Assembly: GCA_028335865.1 (NCBI GenBank)
Contig: JAOKTA010000004.1
Span: 1-39,337, forward strand
DNA from: Candidatus Nitrosopumilus sp.
Lineage (GTDB): Archaea > Thermoproteota > Nitrososphaeria > Nitrososphaerales > Nitrosopumilaceae
DNA: 39,337 nt
Direction: 5' to 3'
The translations under genes and the position numbers were made by a program. This document shows, in pieces, positions 17,418 through 25,937 of the stretch. Under the pieces are notes generated by a model. The model made no database searches and had not been told where the DNA came from. It was given only the letters and a program-made list of their open reading frames with translations. Each line of letters starts with the position of its first letter. The first letter of the stretch is position 1.

Positions 17418-18194
17418 TTACTTAGTTTTTTTAATTCGATACAGATCTTTATCTAATCTCTTTTTAGCAAATTTATAATAATCAGGAACAATTTCAAATC
17501 CAATAAAACGACGATTTAGAGATTTACTTACAACTGCAGTTTGTCCTGAACCAAGAAAAGGGTCAAACACGATATCCTTTTTTTCACTAGAGTATTCCAA
17601 TAATTTTTTAATTATTTCTGATGGAAGTTTAGTAGGAGTTTTTTCATCTCCAGTCCAATATTCTCGTTTAATATCCCAAACATCCTCCTTATCACGATAA
17701 TGAAGACTACGACCATTCTCAGTTTTATCCTCTTTTTTGAATCTAGAAAAAGGGAAAAATTTTCGTTTTTTATCATCTTTGCAAACATAAAGACAATGAT
17801 AATGAGAAGTAACAAATTTCTTTTTTGTCACAACCCCAAACTGATATTTCCAAATAATATGATTGATAGTTGTAAATCCAACATCATCTAAAGCAGATAA
17901 AATATCCTTAAGATTATTCCAGCCTGAAAAAACATACATGCTCCCAGAATCCTTTAAAATTCTAAACACTTCACTCATCCAAGAGAATGTAAAATCATAG
18001 TAATCTTCAGGCTTAATTTCATTATAACCAGATAACACATTAGAAGCAGTTCGATTGTAATTGGCTTTTTTTGCTTTAAAATTAATAGCAAATGGAGGAT
18101 CAGTAATCACAAGGTCAATTTTATTTTTAGGAATTAACTTCATCCCGTCAATACAATTTTGATTGTAAATATGATTAATTTCTATTTTTTTCAT
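17418..18194 (-). CDS. Orphan DNA (N4-cytosine or N6-adenine) methyltransferase, beta class
   Basis: A 258-residue amino-methyltransferase. Motif IV comes first as DLVITDPPFAIN near residue 33, the variable target-recognition region is in the middle, and the SAM motif I FDPFLGSGQTAV is near 220. This order defines the beta class. The start ATG 18194 begins at MKKIEINHIYNQNC; the open frame upstream is hydrophobic and unlikely to be translated. Target sequence and base (N4C or N6A) cannot be read from the protein alone. There is no restriction enzyme or specificity subunit nearby; the neighbour across a 93-nt divergent gap is a DUF1998 helicase. It ends 3 nt from the convergent TatA-like gene. 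Confidence 0.85.
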   Translation of the reverse strand: MKKIEINHIYNQNCIDGMKLIPKNKIDLVITDPPFAINFKAKKANYNRTASNVLSGYNEIKPEDYYDFTFSWMSEVFRILKDSGSMYVFSGWNNLKDILSALDDVGFTTINHIIWKYQFGVVTKKKFVTSHYHCLYVCKDDKKRKFFPFSRFKKEDKTENGRSLHYRDKEDVWDIKREYWTGDEKTPTKLPSEIIKKLLEYSSEKKDIVFDPFLGSGQTAVVSKSLNRRFIGFEIVPDYYKFAKKRLDKDLYRIKKTK

Positions 18195-18287
18195 TTTTAA
18201 ATTGAAGATTGTTTCTAGGTTAATAATCTCATTGGTTATGAAAAAAATTAAACAATAAATCACCTGATATTTCTTATTTATTAGATC

Positions 18288-20798
18288 TTGAAATTTTCAT
18301 GTCCAAAATGTAAATCAAAAATTGAAATTCAAAAAACATTCAACAAAAAAATGCATGTGTCTTGTAGTAAATGCGGTATTGAAGACATATTAGAATTTTC
18401 AAAAAATCCAGATGAAGTATTTCTAGAATTTCTAGAAAGATTTGATAAAGGATTAGTTACTGAAAAAGGGCTGACTGAAGGATTGACAGATGAAGGAATC
18501 ATCAGATCAGAAAAAGAAATTAAAGAAATGATTGGTAAAATTAGTCCAGAAAAATTTATTGAGGAAATTTTGTTTTCAAAAAAAGATTTTATTTCAGATT
18601 ATAAAATTTTGAAGAATTCTGAGCCTAAAATGGGATGTAAAGTTGAAGAATTAGGATTAGATGAAAATATTTCAGAGTATCTCAAGGAATTAAAAATAAA
18701 TCAATTCTATAAATTTCAAGAAGATGCAATTCAAGAAATAGTATTTGGGGAAAATATTGTAATTGAAGCACCAACGGCATCAGGAAAAACAGAGGCATTT
18801 TTAATTCCAGTAATTGAAAAAATAAAAAAAGAATCCAATCAAGGAAAAGTATTTGCAATTTTTGTATATCCAACAAAAGCATTAGCTAGAGATCAATTTC
18901 CAAAAATTAAGAAATTTGCAGATAAAATTAAAATTGATGTTAAAGTTTTTGATGGAGATACCAAAATAGAAGAAAGGAGAGAAATTAATGAAACTCCACC
19001 AGAAATTTTAATTACAAATTTCGATGTTTTGCATTATCACTTATGGCATCAAACAAAATTTTCGTCTCTATTAAATTCAACAAAAATTTTAGTCGTAGAT
19101 GAAGCACATGTTTATTCAGGAATTTTTGGATCAAATGTTCACTACATCATAAAAAGACTAAAACGTATTTGTAATAGCAAATTACAATTTATTGCTGCAT
19201 CAGCAACTCTTGAAGATGCCAAAGCATTTTGTGAGCAATTGTTTGGAGAAAAAATGCAACTCATCAAAGGATCAGGTAAAAAAGGGGAAACAGATTTTCT
19301 CATGCTATTTCCATCACTTAGAACACAAAGAAAACTAATGGTAGAATTAACAAAAAAATTAACAGATAAAAATCACAAAACAATGATTTTTAGCAATTCA
19401 CATTTGAATGCAGAACTTTTAGCAATGCAGGCAAAAAAACAAAAAATTAACATCAAAGTGCACCGAGCAGGCCTGATGGCAAATTATAGAATGTCAGTAG
19501 AAAAACAATTCAAGGAAGATAAATTGCAAGCAATTTCATGCACTCCTACGCTCGAATTAGGCATAGATGTTGGAAATGTGGATTGTGTAATATCATCTAC
19601 AATACCAGTTAACAGGCTAACTCAAAGAATAGGAAGAGCTGCAAGAAAGGGTCAAAGAGGGTATGCATTTTTGGTATTAGGAAATGATCCTATCTCTCAA
19701 TATTACAAAAATCATCCTGATGATTATTTTGAAGATGTTGAAAAAACATACATTGATCCAAATAATCCATTTGTAGAAGAATTTCAAATTCTAGCAATGG
19801 CATGCGATAAGCCAATTTCAAAACATGAATTAAAAGAACATCAGGAGGTAATTGAACATCACATGATTAAAGAGAACGTTATAGAATCAAACAATAGAAT
19901 TATTCCAAATTTTGAAAAAATTAATTTAATTTTAAATGATTACAGCATAAGAGGTATTGGTAAATCAATAGATATTTTTCTAAATGGAAAAAAAGTAGGG
20001 GACAGAACACTACCAATAGCATTAGAAGAATTACACAAAGATGCAATTTATTTTCTAGCAGGTTCACGCTACAAAGTAAAAGAATTGAATTATCCTGAAA
20101 AAAATTATGCCAAAATTGAAAGAATTCCAAAAGACTATCCGTACTATACAAAATCATTAACAGAAGAATGGCCAACAATTGAAACAGTGTTTGAAAAAAG
20201 AAATGCAGGTGGAATTGAAATAGCTTTTTGTAAATTACATATTGAGAAAAAAGTCTATGGCTATGTGAATATAGAATTAGGACAAGAGGTAACACAAGGT
20301 CAAAAAGTAATGCTAGACAAACCTCTAGAATATGATTTTATTACAAAAGGAATTGTATTTCATGCGCCAAGACCTCTAAAAATTATGGAGGCATCGGAGG
20401 ATGAAGAGTATGTAGAAGCAAGTGGATATCACGCTACAGAACACATCGTAATTGAGGGCAGTAATATGATTACAGGCGGAGTGTCTCAAGATTTAGGAGG
20501 AATATCGTTAGGGACTTCAGGTTTAATTTTCATATATGACGGAGCCATTGGAGGTAGTGGCGCAAGTAAAGCACTGTATGACAGGTTTGAAAAAGTGCTT
20601 GAAAGAAGTATGCATATTGTAAAAGAATGCCCTTGCAAAAATGAAGCAGGGTGTCCACGATGTACATTTTCATACAGATGTGGGAATAATAATGAATTTT
20701 TAGATAAATATTCAGCATTAGAAATTTTAGAAAGAATCAACAACGGAGAAAAAACAGAATTAATTGATCCTGTAGAAGGAGACAAACCATTAGTATAG
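18288..20798 (+). CDS. Zinc-ribbon DEAH helicase with C-terminal DUF1998 (MrfA/YprA/Hrq1-like)
   Basis: An 836-residue superfamily 2 helicase. Domains in order: an N-terminal zinc ribbon (C5, C8, C26, C29), Walker A APTASGKT at 161-168, DEAH at 271-274, SAT at 305-307, and motif VI QRIGRAARKGQRG near 440. At the end is a five-cysteine DUF1998-type cluster, ECPCKNEAGCPRC then RC (C781, C783, C789, C792, C798). Bacterial MrfA and fungal Hrq1 with this architecture repair interstrand crosslinks and other adducts. The start is TTG 18288, since the zinc ribbon begins at once. It is divergent from the orphan methyltransferase. A repair role is the default reading; a role in DNA defence is speculative. 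Confidence 0.82.
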   Translation: MKFSCPKCKSKIEIQKTFNKKMHVSCSKCGIEDILEFSKNPDEVFLEFLERFDKGLVTEKGLTEGLTDEGIIRSEKEIKEMIGKISPEKFIEEILFSKKDFISDYKILKNSEPKMGCKVEELGLDENISEYLKELKINQFYKFQEDAIQEIVFGENIVIEAPTASGKTEAFLIPVIEKIKKESNQGKVFAIFVYPTKALARDQFPKIKKFADKIKIDVKVFDGDTKIEERREINETPPEILITNFDVLHYHLWHQTKFSSLLNSTKILVVDEAHVYSGIFGSNVHYIIKRLKRICNSKLQFIAASATLEDAKAFCEQLFGEKMQLIKGSGKKGETDFLMLFPSLRTQRKLMVELTKKLTDKNHKTMIFSNSHLNAELLAMQAKKQKINIKVHRAGLMANYRMSVEKQFKEDKLQAISCTPTLELGIDVGNVDCVISSTIPVNRLTQRIGRAARKGQRGYAFLVLGNDPISQYYKNHPDDYFEDVEKTYIDPNNPFVEEFQILAMACDKPISKHELKEHQEVIEHHMIKENVIESNNRIIPNFEKINLILNDYSIRGIGKSIDIFLNGKKVGDRTLPIALEELHKDAIYFLAGSRYKVKELNYPEKNYAKIERIPKDYPYYTKSLTEEWPTIETVFEKRNAGGIEIAFCKLHIEKKVYGYVNIELGQEVTQGQKVMLDKPLEYDFITKGIVFHAPRPLKIMEASEDEEYVEASGYHATEHIVIEGSNMITGGVSQDLGGISLGTSGLIFIYDGAIGGSGASKALYDRFEKVLERSMHIVKECPCKNEAGCPRCTFSYRCGNNNEFLDKYSALEILERINNGEKTELIDPVEGDKPLV

Positions 20799-20812
20799 AA
20801 AAATCAAAATGG

Positions 20813-20823
20813 GATAAATATAA
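20813..20823 (+). promoter_or_regulatory. TATA box of the SDR gene
   Basis: ATAAATATAAG lies about 24 nt before the ATG at 20842. It implies leaderless transcription that is independent of the helicase gene. Confidence 0.5.
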
Positions 20824-20841
20824 GAAAAAAATAGCATATTT

Positions 20842-21672
20842 ATGGAAAAAGTTGCTCTTGTAACAGGTAGTTCATCAGGTATTGGATTAGAAACAGTGTT
20901 AGCACTAGCAAGAGATGGTTATGAAACATTTGCAAGTATGAGAGATGTAAGTAAGGGAGCAGAACTAGAGTATGCAGCAAAAAAAGAAAATCTCAAAATA
21001 AAAATTATAGAATTAGATGTAGATAAAGAAGAATCAATAATTTCAGTAATTAAAAAAATATCTACAGAATATGGAAGATTGGATGTTTTGGTAAATAATG
21101 CAGGATATGGTCAATTTGGATGTACTGAAGACATATCATTAAATGATTTTAGAAAACAGTTTGAGACAAACTTTTTCAGCATTGTAAGAATAATTCAAGA
21201 AGTATCTCCAATTATGAGAAAACAGAAATCAGGAATCATAGTCAACATGAGTTCAGTTGTTGGAAAAATAGGATTACCAGGATCTTCAGCTTACATTAGT
21301 GCAAAATTTGCATTAGAAGGATTTAGTGAGTGTCTAAGATACGAATTAGGTCAATTTGGAATTAAAGTCACGTTGATAGAACCAGGTGTAATTAAAACAA
21401 ACTTTTTCAATGCTATGAAAGTTCCAGAATCAAAAACAGATGTAAAGTACAAAGAATTAACTGATCATATTTTAGCAGGTCTTAAAATGATGGCAGAAAT
21501 GGGTACACCACCATCACAAGTTGCAGATGTAATTATGAAAGCAATACACAGTAATGAAATTCTACCACGATATATTGTAGGAACCGATGCAGCCATGTTT
21601 ATTGAAGCAAAACAGTCCAAAACAGACATAGAATTTGAAAAATATATGAGTAAAGAGCTATTTCCAGGCTAA
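20842..21672 (+). CDS. Short-chain dehydrogenase/reductase
   Basis: A 276-residue classical SDR. The Rossmann motif TGSSSGIG spans 8-15, NNAG is near 85, and the catalytic Ser (SS at 137-138), Y151 and K155 (YISAK) are complete. After the active site, EPGVIKTNF near 195 is typical of the classical family. An acid at the end of beta-2 is not evident, and R34 and K38 in the ASMRDVSKG stretch favour NADP(H). The substrate is unknown; related proteins are annotated as retinol/steroid-type or 3-oxoacyl reductases, but nothing here singles one out. It is monocistronic by its own TATA box. Confidence 0.85.
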   Translation: MEKVALVTGSSSGIGLETVLALARDGYETFASMRDVSKGAELEYAAKKENLKIKIIELDVDKEESIISVIKKISTEYGRLDVLVNNAGYGQFGCTEDISLNDFRKQFETNFFSIVRIIQEVSPIMRKQKSGIIVNMSSVVGKIGLPGSSAYISAKFALEGFSECLRYELGQFGIKVTLIEPGVIKTNFFNAMKVPESKTDVKYKELTDHILAGLKMMAEMGTPPSQVADVIMKAIHSNEILPRYIVGTDAAMFIEAKQSKTDIEFEKYMSKELFPG

Positions 21673-21737
21673 AAATCACTTTACGTTAAATTATATACAG
21701 ATGGAATAGAGTTTTTGTCAAAGTCCGCAATGATAAA

Positions 21738-23399
21738 ATGAAATGGAAAAAACTACAACATAATGGAATCCTGTTCCCTCCGAAATATGAGAAACAGGGA
21801 ATTACGATAAAAGTCAAAGGAGACACCATAAATCTGAATATCAATCAAGAAGAGATGATCTATCAATGGGCAAAGAAAAAAGATACACCATATGCACAAG
21901 ACAAGGTTTTTCAAAAAAACTTTACAAAAGATTTTGCCAAAACATTAGATTCAAAATTTAAAAAAATATCATATGAGGATATTGATTTTTCAAATGCATA
22001 CAAAATTGTAGACAAAGAAAAAGACCTCAAAGAAATGATGACAAAAGAAGATAGGAAAGCATTATCTGTAAAAAGAAAAGAATTGCGTGAAAAATTAAAA
22101 ATAAAATACGGAATTGCCGTTATGGATGGAAAAGATGTCGAAGTTGGAAACTACATGGCAGAACCCCCAGGAATATTCATTGGTAGAGGAGAACATCCAC
22201 TAAGAGGAAAATGGAAACCTAGAGTTACAGCAAAAGATGTAACGTTGAACCTAGGAAAAGATGCAAAAACACCAGAAGGTGATTGGGGTAAAATTATTTA
22301 CGATAATGATTCCATGTGGTTAGCCAGTTGGATGGACGTCCTTACAGAAAAAAGAAAATACGTGTGGCTTGCAGATACTTCAGGACTAAAACAAGATAGA
22401 GATAAAGAAAAATATGAAAAAGCAGTCAAACTAGGAAATGAAATTGAAAAAATTAAAGATAGAATAGTAAAAGACATGAAAAGTAAAGATTCTAAAATTA
22501 GTAAAATATCCACTGCGTGTTATTTGATTTATAGAACTGCTATGAGGGTGGGAGATGAAAAAGACCCAGATGAGGCAGATACAGTAGGCGCCACAACTCT
22601 TAGAAAAGAGCACATCAAAATTACGGCAAAAACAATTGAGTTTGATTTTCTAGGTAAAGATAGTGTTAGATGGCAAGAAACAGTAGTAGCTGAAGGTCAC
22701 GATAAACAATTCCACGAAAATATTAAAAAAATAATTGAAAAGAAAAAACCAAAAGATGAAATTTTTGAAGATATTACATCAAGACACGTTAATCAATACT
22801 ATTCAGGAATTGTAAAAGGATTAACTGCAAAAGTGTTTAGGACATATCTGGCAACAGCAGTTGTAAAAAAATACCTAGTAGAACATGACAACATAAAGGG
22901 GAAAACAGCAAATGAAAAATTATACCATGCCAAATTAGCAAACTTGGAAGCTGCAATGATGTGTAACCATAAAAGAACTATTCCTAAAACATATGAACTG
23001 ACATTACAAAAGAAACGAGATACTCTTAAAAAATTAGAAAAAGAACAAGTCTGGAAAAAAACTCAAGAAATTCTTAAAAAAGTTGAAGCAACTGAACCAA
23101 AAACAGAGGCCCAAAAGAAAACCAAAACAAAGAGAATCAAAACACTGAATCAACAAATTAAGAAACAAAAATTAAAACACAAAGAAAGATTAGAGAAATT
23201 AGAACTTCAATTAGATTTATCAGAAAAAACTAAAGATTATGCCATTGGAACATCTCTTAGAAACTACATAGATCCACGTGTTTTCAAAGCATGGACTAAC
23301 GAAGTGGGAGCTGAATGGGAGAAATTATACACAGCAGCATTACAAAAGAAATTCCTCTGGGTAAAAAATGAGGAAGTAGAATGGAAAAATCTAAAATAA
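21738..23399 (+). CDS. top1B: DNA topoisomerase IB (eukaryote type)
   Basis: A 553-residue type IB topoisomerase relaxing supercoils through a 3'-phosphotyrosyl intermediate. The start KWKKLQHNGILFPPKYE aligns in style with the core N-terminus of human Top1. GIFIGRGEHPLRGKWKP is near residue 143. A lysine-rich linker coiled coil is about 410-490. The C-terminal box GTSLRNYIDPRV places the catalytic tyrosine at about Y510, matching the eukaryotic SKLNYLDPR box. Among archaea this enzyme is a hallmark of Thaumarchaeota. It lacks the long N-terminal extension of eukaryotic proteins. A TATA element (AAATTATATAC, about 21687-21697) lies some 45 nt upstream of the ATG. Confidence 0.95.
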   Translation: MKWKKLQHNGILFPPKYEKQGITIKVKGDTINLNINQEEMIYQWAKKKDTPYAQDKVFQKNFTKDFAKTLDSKFKKISYEDIDFSNAYKIVDKEKDLKEMMTKEDRKALSVKRKELREKLKIKYGIAVMDGKDVEVGNYMAEPPGIFIGRGEHPLRGKWKPRVTAKDVTLNLGKDAKTPEGDWGKIIYDNDSMWLASWMDVLTEKRKYVWLADTSGLKQDRDKEKYEKAVKLGNEIEKIKDRIVKDMKSKDSKISKISTACYLIYRTAMRVGDEKDPDEADTVGATTLRKEHIKITAKTIEFDFLGKDSVRWQETVVAEGHDKQFHENIKKIIEKKKPKDEIFEDITSRHVNQYYSGIVKGLTAKVFRTYLATAVVKKYLVEHDNIKGKTANEKLYHAKLANLEAAMMCNHKRTIPKTYELTLQKKRDTLKKLEKEQVWKKTQEILKKVEATEPKTEAQKKTKTKRIKTLNQQIKKQKLKHKERLEKLELQLDLSEKTKDYAIGTSLRNYIDPRVFKAWTNEVGAEWEKLYTAALQKKFLWVKNEEVEWKNLK

Positions 23400-23443
23400 A
23401 ATCTTCACATTAATTAAAAAAAATAAACATATTGAAAAATTAA

Positions 23444-24496
23444 TTATTTTTTTAATCTATCTTTTGCATATTCAATAATGGCATCTGTCATTTGTGTAGT
23501 TGTTGCATTACCACCAATGTCCCACGTTACTGCTTTTCCTTCATTAATGACTTGTTCAGTTGCACCAAAAATTGCATCCCTTACTTCCCTTTCTCCCATG
23601 TAATCTGCCATCCAAGCTCCTGACAACACAGTTGCTGTCGGGTTTACTTTATTTTGTCCTGCAAACTGTGGGGCACTTCCATGTGCTGCCTCAAACATTG
23701 CATAATTCTTTCCAATATTTGCAGAATAAATTAATCCAATTGAACCCACTAGAGCTGATGCAAGTTCTGAAATAATGTCCATGAATAAATTGGTGCTGAC
23801 TAATACTGAGCCATTAAATTGTTCAGTTGCAATTATCATTTGCTGTGCCATATTGTCTATGTAAATTTCTGATAATTCTATTCCAGTTCCTTCAACTGCT
23901 TTTTGTGTCTCCTCCCAAAATATTCCGTCTGTTTGTTTTAAAATATTTCTTTTTGTAATTGCAACCATTTTTTTCATTTCAAATTTATTTGCCCAATCTA
24001 CCGCAGAATCAACCAATCTCCTACTTCCTTGTCTAGTTATTTTTCTGATTGCTATTGCTGCGTCATCTGTAATTTTTGTTTCTACACCTGTGTAGAGACC
24101 TTCAGTTGCTTCTCTAAAACATACACAATCCAATTTTCTATCTGGTGTTAATCTATCATAAGTTTTAGTTGGTCTAATATTTGCATAAAGATCAAATTTT
24201 TGTCTTAATGTAACTGCAACACTTCTCGGTGCTCCTGGAACTGGAATTGTAGTGGTCGGGCCTTTAAAACAACAATCTGCCTCTTCTAATGACTTCATAG
24301 TTGATTCTGGAATATATGATGCATCTTTTCTTCCATTTTTTTCCCACTGCTCTGATCCTACTTCTGCTAAAATTAACTCTGATTGAAAATTACATTCCTT
24401 TAGAACTCTTAACATTGAATCTACAACTTCAGGTCCAATACCATCCCCTTTCATCACTACTGATTTTTTACTCACTATTGCAATATTTGGATACAC
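23444..24496 (-). CDS. icd: Isocitrate dehydrogenase (isopropylmalate/isocitrate dehydrogenase family)
   Basis: A 350-residue decarboxylating beta-hydroxyacid dehydrogenase. KGDGIGPEVVD is at the N-terminus. PRSVAVTLRQKFDLYANIRP near 90 has the serine found at the substrate site of isocitrate dehydrogenases rather than the leucines of isopropylmalate dehydrogenases. The late loop HGSAPQFAGQNKVNP is also isocitrate-like. The two residues that define NADP use in E. coli (Lys-Tyr) read Gln-Phe here, so cofactor choice is unclear. Homoisocitrate dehydrogenase of the lysine route is an alternative. The start is GTG 24496, with a TATA box (CTATAAAT, 24531-24538) giving a leader of about 12 nt; GTG 24475 is also possible. 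Confidence 0.8.
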   Translation of the reverse strand: MYPNIAIVSKKSVVMKGDGIGPEVVDSMLRVLKECNFQSELILAEVGSEQWEKNGRKDASYIPESTMKSLEEADCCFKGPTTTIPVPGAPRSVAVTLRQKFDLYANIRPTKTYDRLTPDRKLDCVCFREATEGLYTGVETKITDDAAIAIRKITRQGSRRLVDSAVDWANKFEMKKMVAITKRNILKQTDGIFWEETQKAVEGTGIELSEIYIDNMAQQMIIATEQFNGSVLVSTNLFMDIISELASALVGSIGLIYSANIGKNYAMFEAAHGSAPQFAGQNKVNPTATVLSGAWMADYMGEREVRDAIFGATEQVINEGKAVTWDIGGNATTTQMTDAIIEYAKDRLKK

Positions 24497-24530
24497 TTCT
24501 AATTAATTCTACATATTCCTAAAATACGGG

Positions 24531-24538
24531 ATTTATAG
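24531..24538 (-). promoter_or_regulatory. TATA box of the isocitrate dehydrogenase gene
   Basis: CTATAAAT on the minus strand lies about 39 nt before GTG 24496. It is the clearest TATA match in this gap, which also holds the promoter of the tRNA-Ser gene (AATTTATTTAC near 24558-24568) on the other strand. Confidence 0.5.
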
Positions 24539-24590
24539 CCAGTTTAACAAACGAATGAATTTATTTACAGATACTCCTAATCCTAATTGT

Positions 24591-24677
24591 GCGAGGGTCG
24601 CCTAGCCTGGTAGGGCGTGAGATTGCTAATTTCATGTTCGCAAGAACTCGTGGGTTCGAATCCCTCTCCTCGCGCCA
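24591..24677 (+). tRNA. tRNA-Ser (anticodon GCU), CCA encoded
   Basis: An 87-nt class II tRNA. The acceptor stem is GCGAGGG with UCCUCGC (one G-U). The D arm starts GCCUAGCCUGGU. The anticodon loop UUGCUAA gives GCU, with stem UGAGA/UUUCA. The long variable arm has stem GUUC-GCAA-GAAC, and the T loop is UUCGAAU. Discriminator G at 24674 is followed by an encoded CCA (24675-24677). One U-U mismatch is seen in the T stem. No intron. It reads serine codons AGC/AGU. The anticodon and the long variable arm agree on serine. Confidence 0.95.
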
Positions 24678-24712
24678 TTAAAACTTAATAGACCGGTTTA
24701 GTGTGATTTTTT

Positions 24713-24874
24713 ATGGGACGTAGAAAAAGTCAAAAAATTATTCGTACAGGTCCAAAAAATGCCACTACTGGATTATGTCCTTTATGTCATACAATTGGAA
24801 AAATATTCCTTTTAGGCTCACCTGGTGAAGAAAGAGCCAAATGTGAAAAATGTCGTCAAGAATTCGAATTATAA
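24713..24874 (+). CDS. Small zinc-ribbon protein, Elf1-like
   Basis: A 53-residue protein. The basic start MGRRKSQK is followed by CPLC (C22, C25) and, 18 residues later, CEKC (C44, C47) with a final FEL. The combination of an MGRRKS tail and a four-cysteine ribbon with this spacing recalls the transcription elongation factor Elf1, reported in some archaeal lineages; the similarity is by eye. The ATG lies 36 nt after the tRNA-Ser CCA end, so the mRNA may come from the tRNA promoter region or its own weak AT-rich element. Other small zinc-ribbon families cannot be excluded. Confidence 0.75.
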   Translation: MGRRKSQKIIRTGPKNATTGLCPLCHTIGKIFLLGSPGEERAKCEKCRQEFEL

Positions 24875-24945
24875 CTTACAATTTTTGTACTGATCAAATT
24901 ACTGACCAATAACTTTTTAAGACAATTTTTTATTCATAAGTAATT

Positions 24946-25113
24946 ATGAGTTCAGAAGCTGAAACTATCTATGAACGAGTTGCAAAACTTGAAGATGAAA
25001 TTGCATTGCTTCGTAGTGAATTAGATATTATCAAAGGGGCATTTAAAAATAAAATTGCTCGTCATGAAATATCCCTTATCAAAGAAGGAAAAGATATCGA
25101 CTCCATACTTTGA
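24946..25113 (+). CDS. Small coiled-coil protein of unknown function
   Basis: A 55-residue protein. Residues about 8-32 (ERVAKLEDEIALLRSELD) have hydrophobic residues in a heptad-like pattern, indicating a short coiled coil. The rest is basic, and the protein ends DIDSIL. The coding pattern is clean, with a TATA-like CTTTTTAAG about 30 nt upstream of the ATG. Its TGA ends directly against the stop of the convergent SirB1-like gene, with no gap. I do not recognise a family; function unknown. Confidence 0.65.
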   Translation: MSSEAETIYERVAKLEDEIALLRSELDIIKGAFKNKIARHEISLIKEGKDIDSIL

Positions 25114-25932
25114 TTAATTTTTTGTCTTTAGACTTCTAATCAATTCCAAAATAAAATCTGCATCATCGGCATTAGGATTTATTTCTAAATATTTATTCAA
25201 ATACTCTAATGCTTTTTCAGAATTTAATAATCTCTGTTCTAAAATCCCTTTATCTCGAATGTCCTCTGGAGCTTCTGGTTCAATTGCCAATGCCATATTT
25301 ACACAACGTAATGCCTTATCGTACACAAATGATTGTATGTATGAATTTTTTAAATTACGAACCATTCTGATAAGTAATTGTTCTGATGAAACTTCGTCTA
25401 AAAATTCTGGCTTAAATTCTAGCTCCCCTCTAAAATTCTCGTTTAAGATTTCTTGAAGATCATCTATGTCTAGTAAACGCCCATCATAATACGGATCTAA
25501 AATCATTTCTTCATTGTATTTTACTACTATGTGGCTTGGAAATCCTACAATTTTAAGATCCAACCCAATAAATTTTGCAATTTCGACATAGAGAATTGAC
25601 ATTGTAATTGGAATCCCTAATTTTTTGTCAATTACTTCGTTAAGAAAATTATTTTTTGGATTATAGTAATCATCGTCATCCCCACTATAGCCTAAATTCT
25701 CAAAGAGATGTTCGTTTAACATTGAAATTAGATACGTGGGATTTTTTACATCATTAATTGATTCCTTTAATGATGTTCCAATCCAATTAATTTTTTTAAT
25801 ATATTCTTCAACATGTAAATCAGGGTACTCTATTAATTGTGAGAATTTTAAACATTTTTCAATCAAGTTAAAATTTGGATTTTTTACAAATGACATCCAT
25901 TCTGCAACTAGCGGATCAAATTTTTCACTCAA
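25114..25932 (-). CDS. SirB1-type transglutaminase-like protein with C-terminal TPRs
   Basis: A 272-residue protein. The core about 60-170 matches the transglutaminase-like SirB1 family, including FLNEVIDKKLGIPITMSIL near 95 and a histidine/aspartate pair in GFPSHIVVKYNEEMILDPYYDG. About 195-265 contains two TPR-like helices (ALRCVNMALAIEPEAPE and ALEYLNKYLEINPNADD). The transglutaminase cysteine is not evident at the usual place, where the family carries LGIP, so the fold may be non-catalytic. Start TTG. It lies 5 nt after the unknown 397-residue gene and is probably in its operon. In bacteria, SirB1-family proteins lie near HemK-type methyltransferase genes. Confidence 0.75.
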   Translation of the reverse strand: MSEKFDPLVAEWMSFVKNPNFNLIEKCLKFSQLIEYPDLHVEEYIKKINWIGTSLKESINDVKNPTYLISMLNEHLFENLGYSGDDDDYYNPKNNFLNEVIDKKLGIPITMSILYVEIAKFIGLDLKIVGFPSHIVVKYNEEMILDPYYDGRLLDIDDLQEILNENFRGELEFKPEFLDEVSSEQLLIRMVRNLKNSYIQSFVYDKALRCVNMALAIEPEAPEDIRDKGILEQRLLNSEKALEYLNKYLEINPNADDADFILELIRSLKTKN

Positions 25933-25937
25933 TATTG

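Noticed and set aside
18195-18263. N-terminal extension of the DNA methyltransferase
   Set aside because: Hydrophobic, AT-rich frame continuing upstream by chance; the family-like start is at the ATG at 18194.
17418-20798. Calling the methyltransferase-helicase pair a DISARM or restriction-modification system
   Set aside because: No nuclease, no separate DrmB-type protein and no specificity subunit; the helicase is of the MrfA/Hrq1 type. Kept only as a finding.
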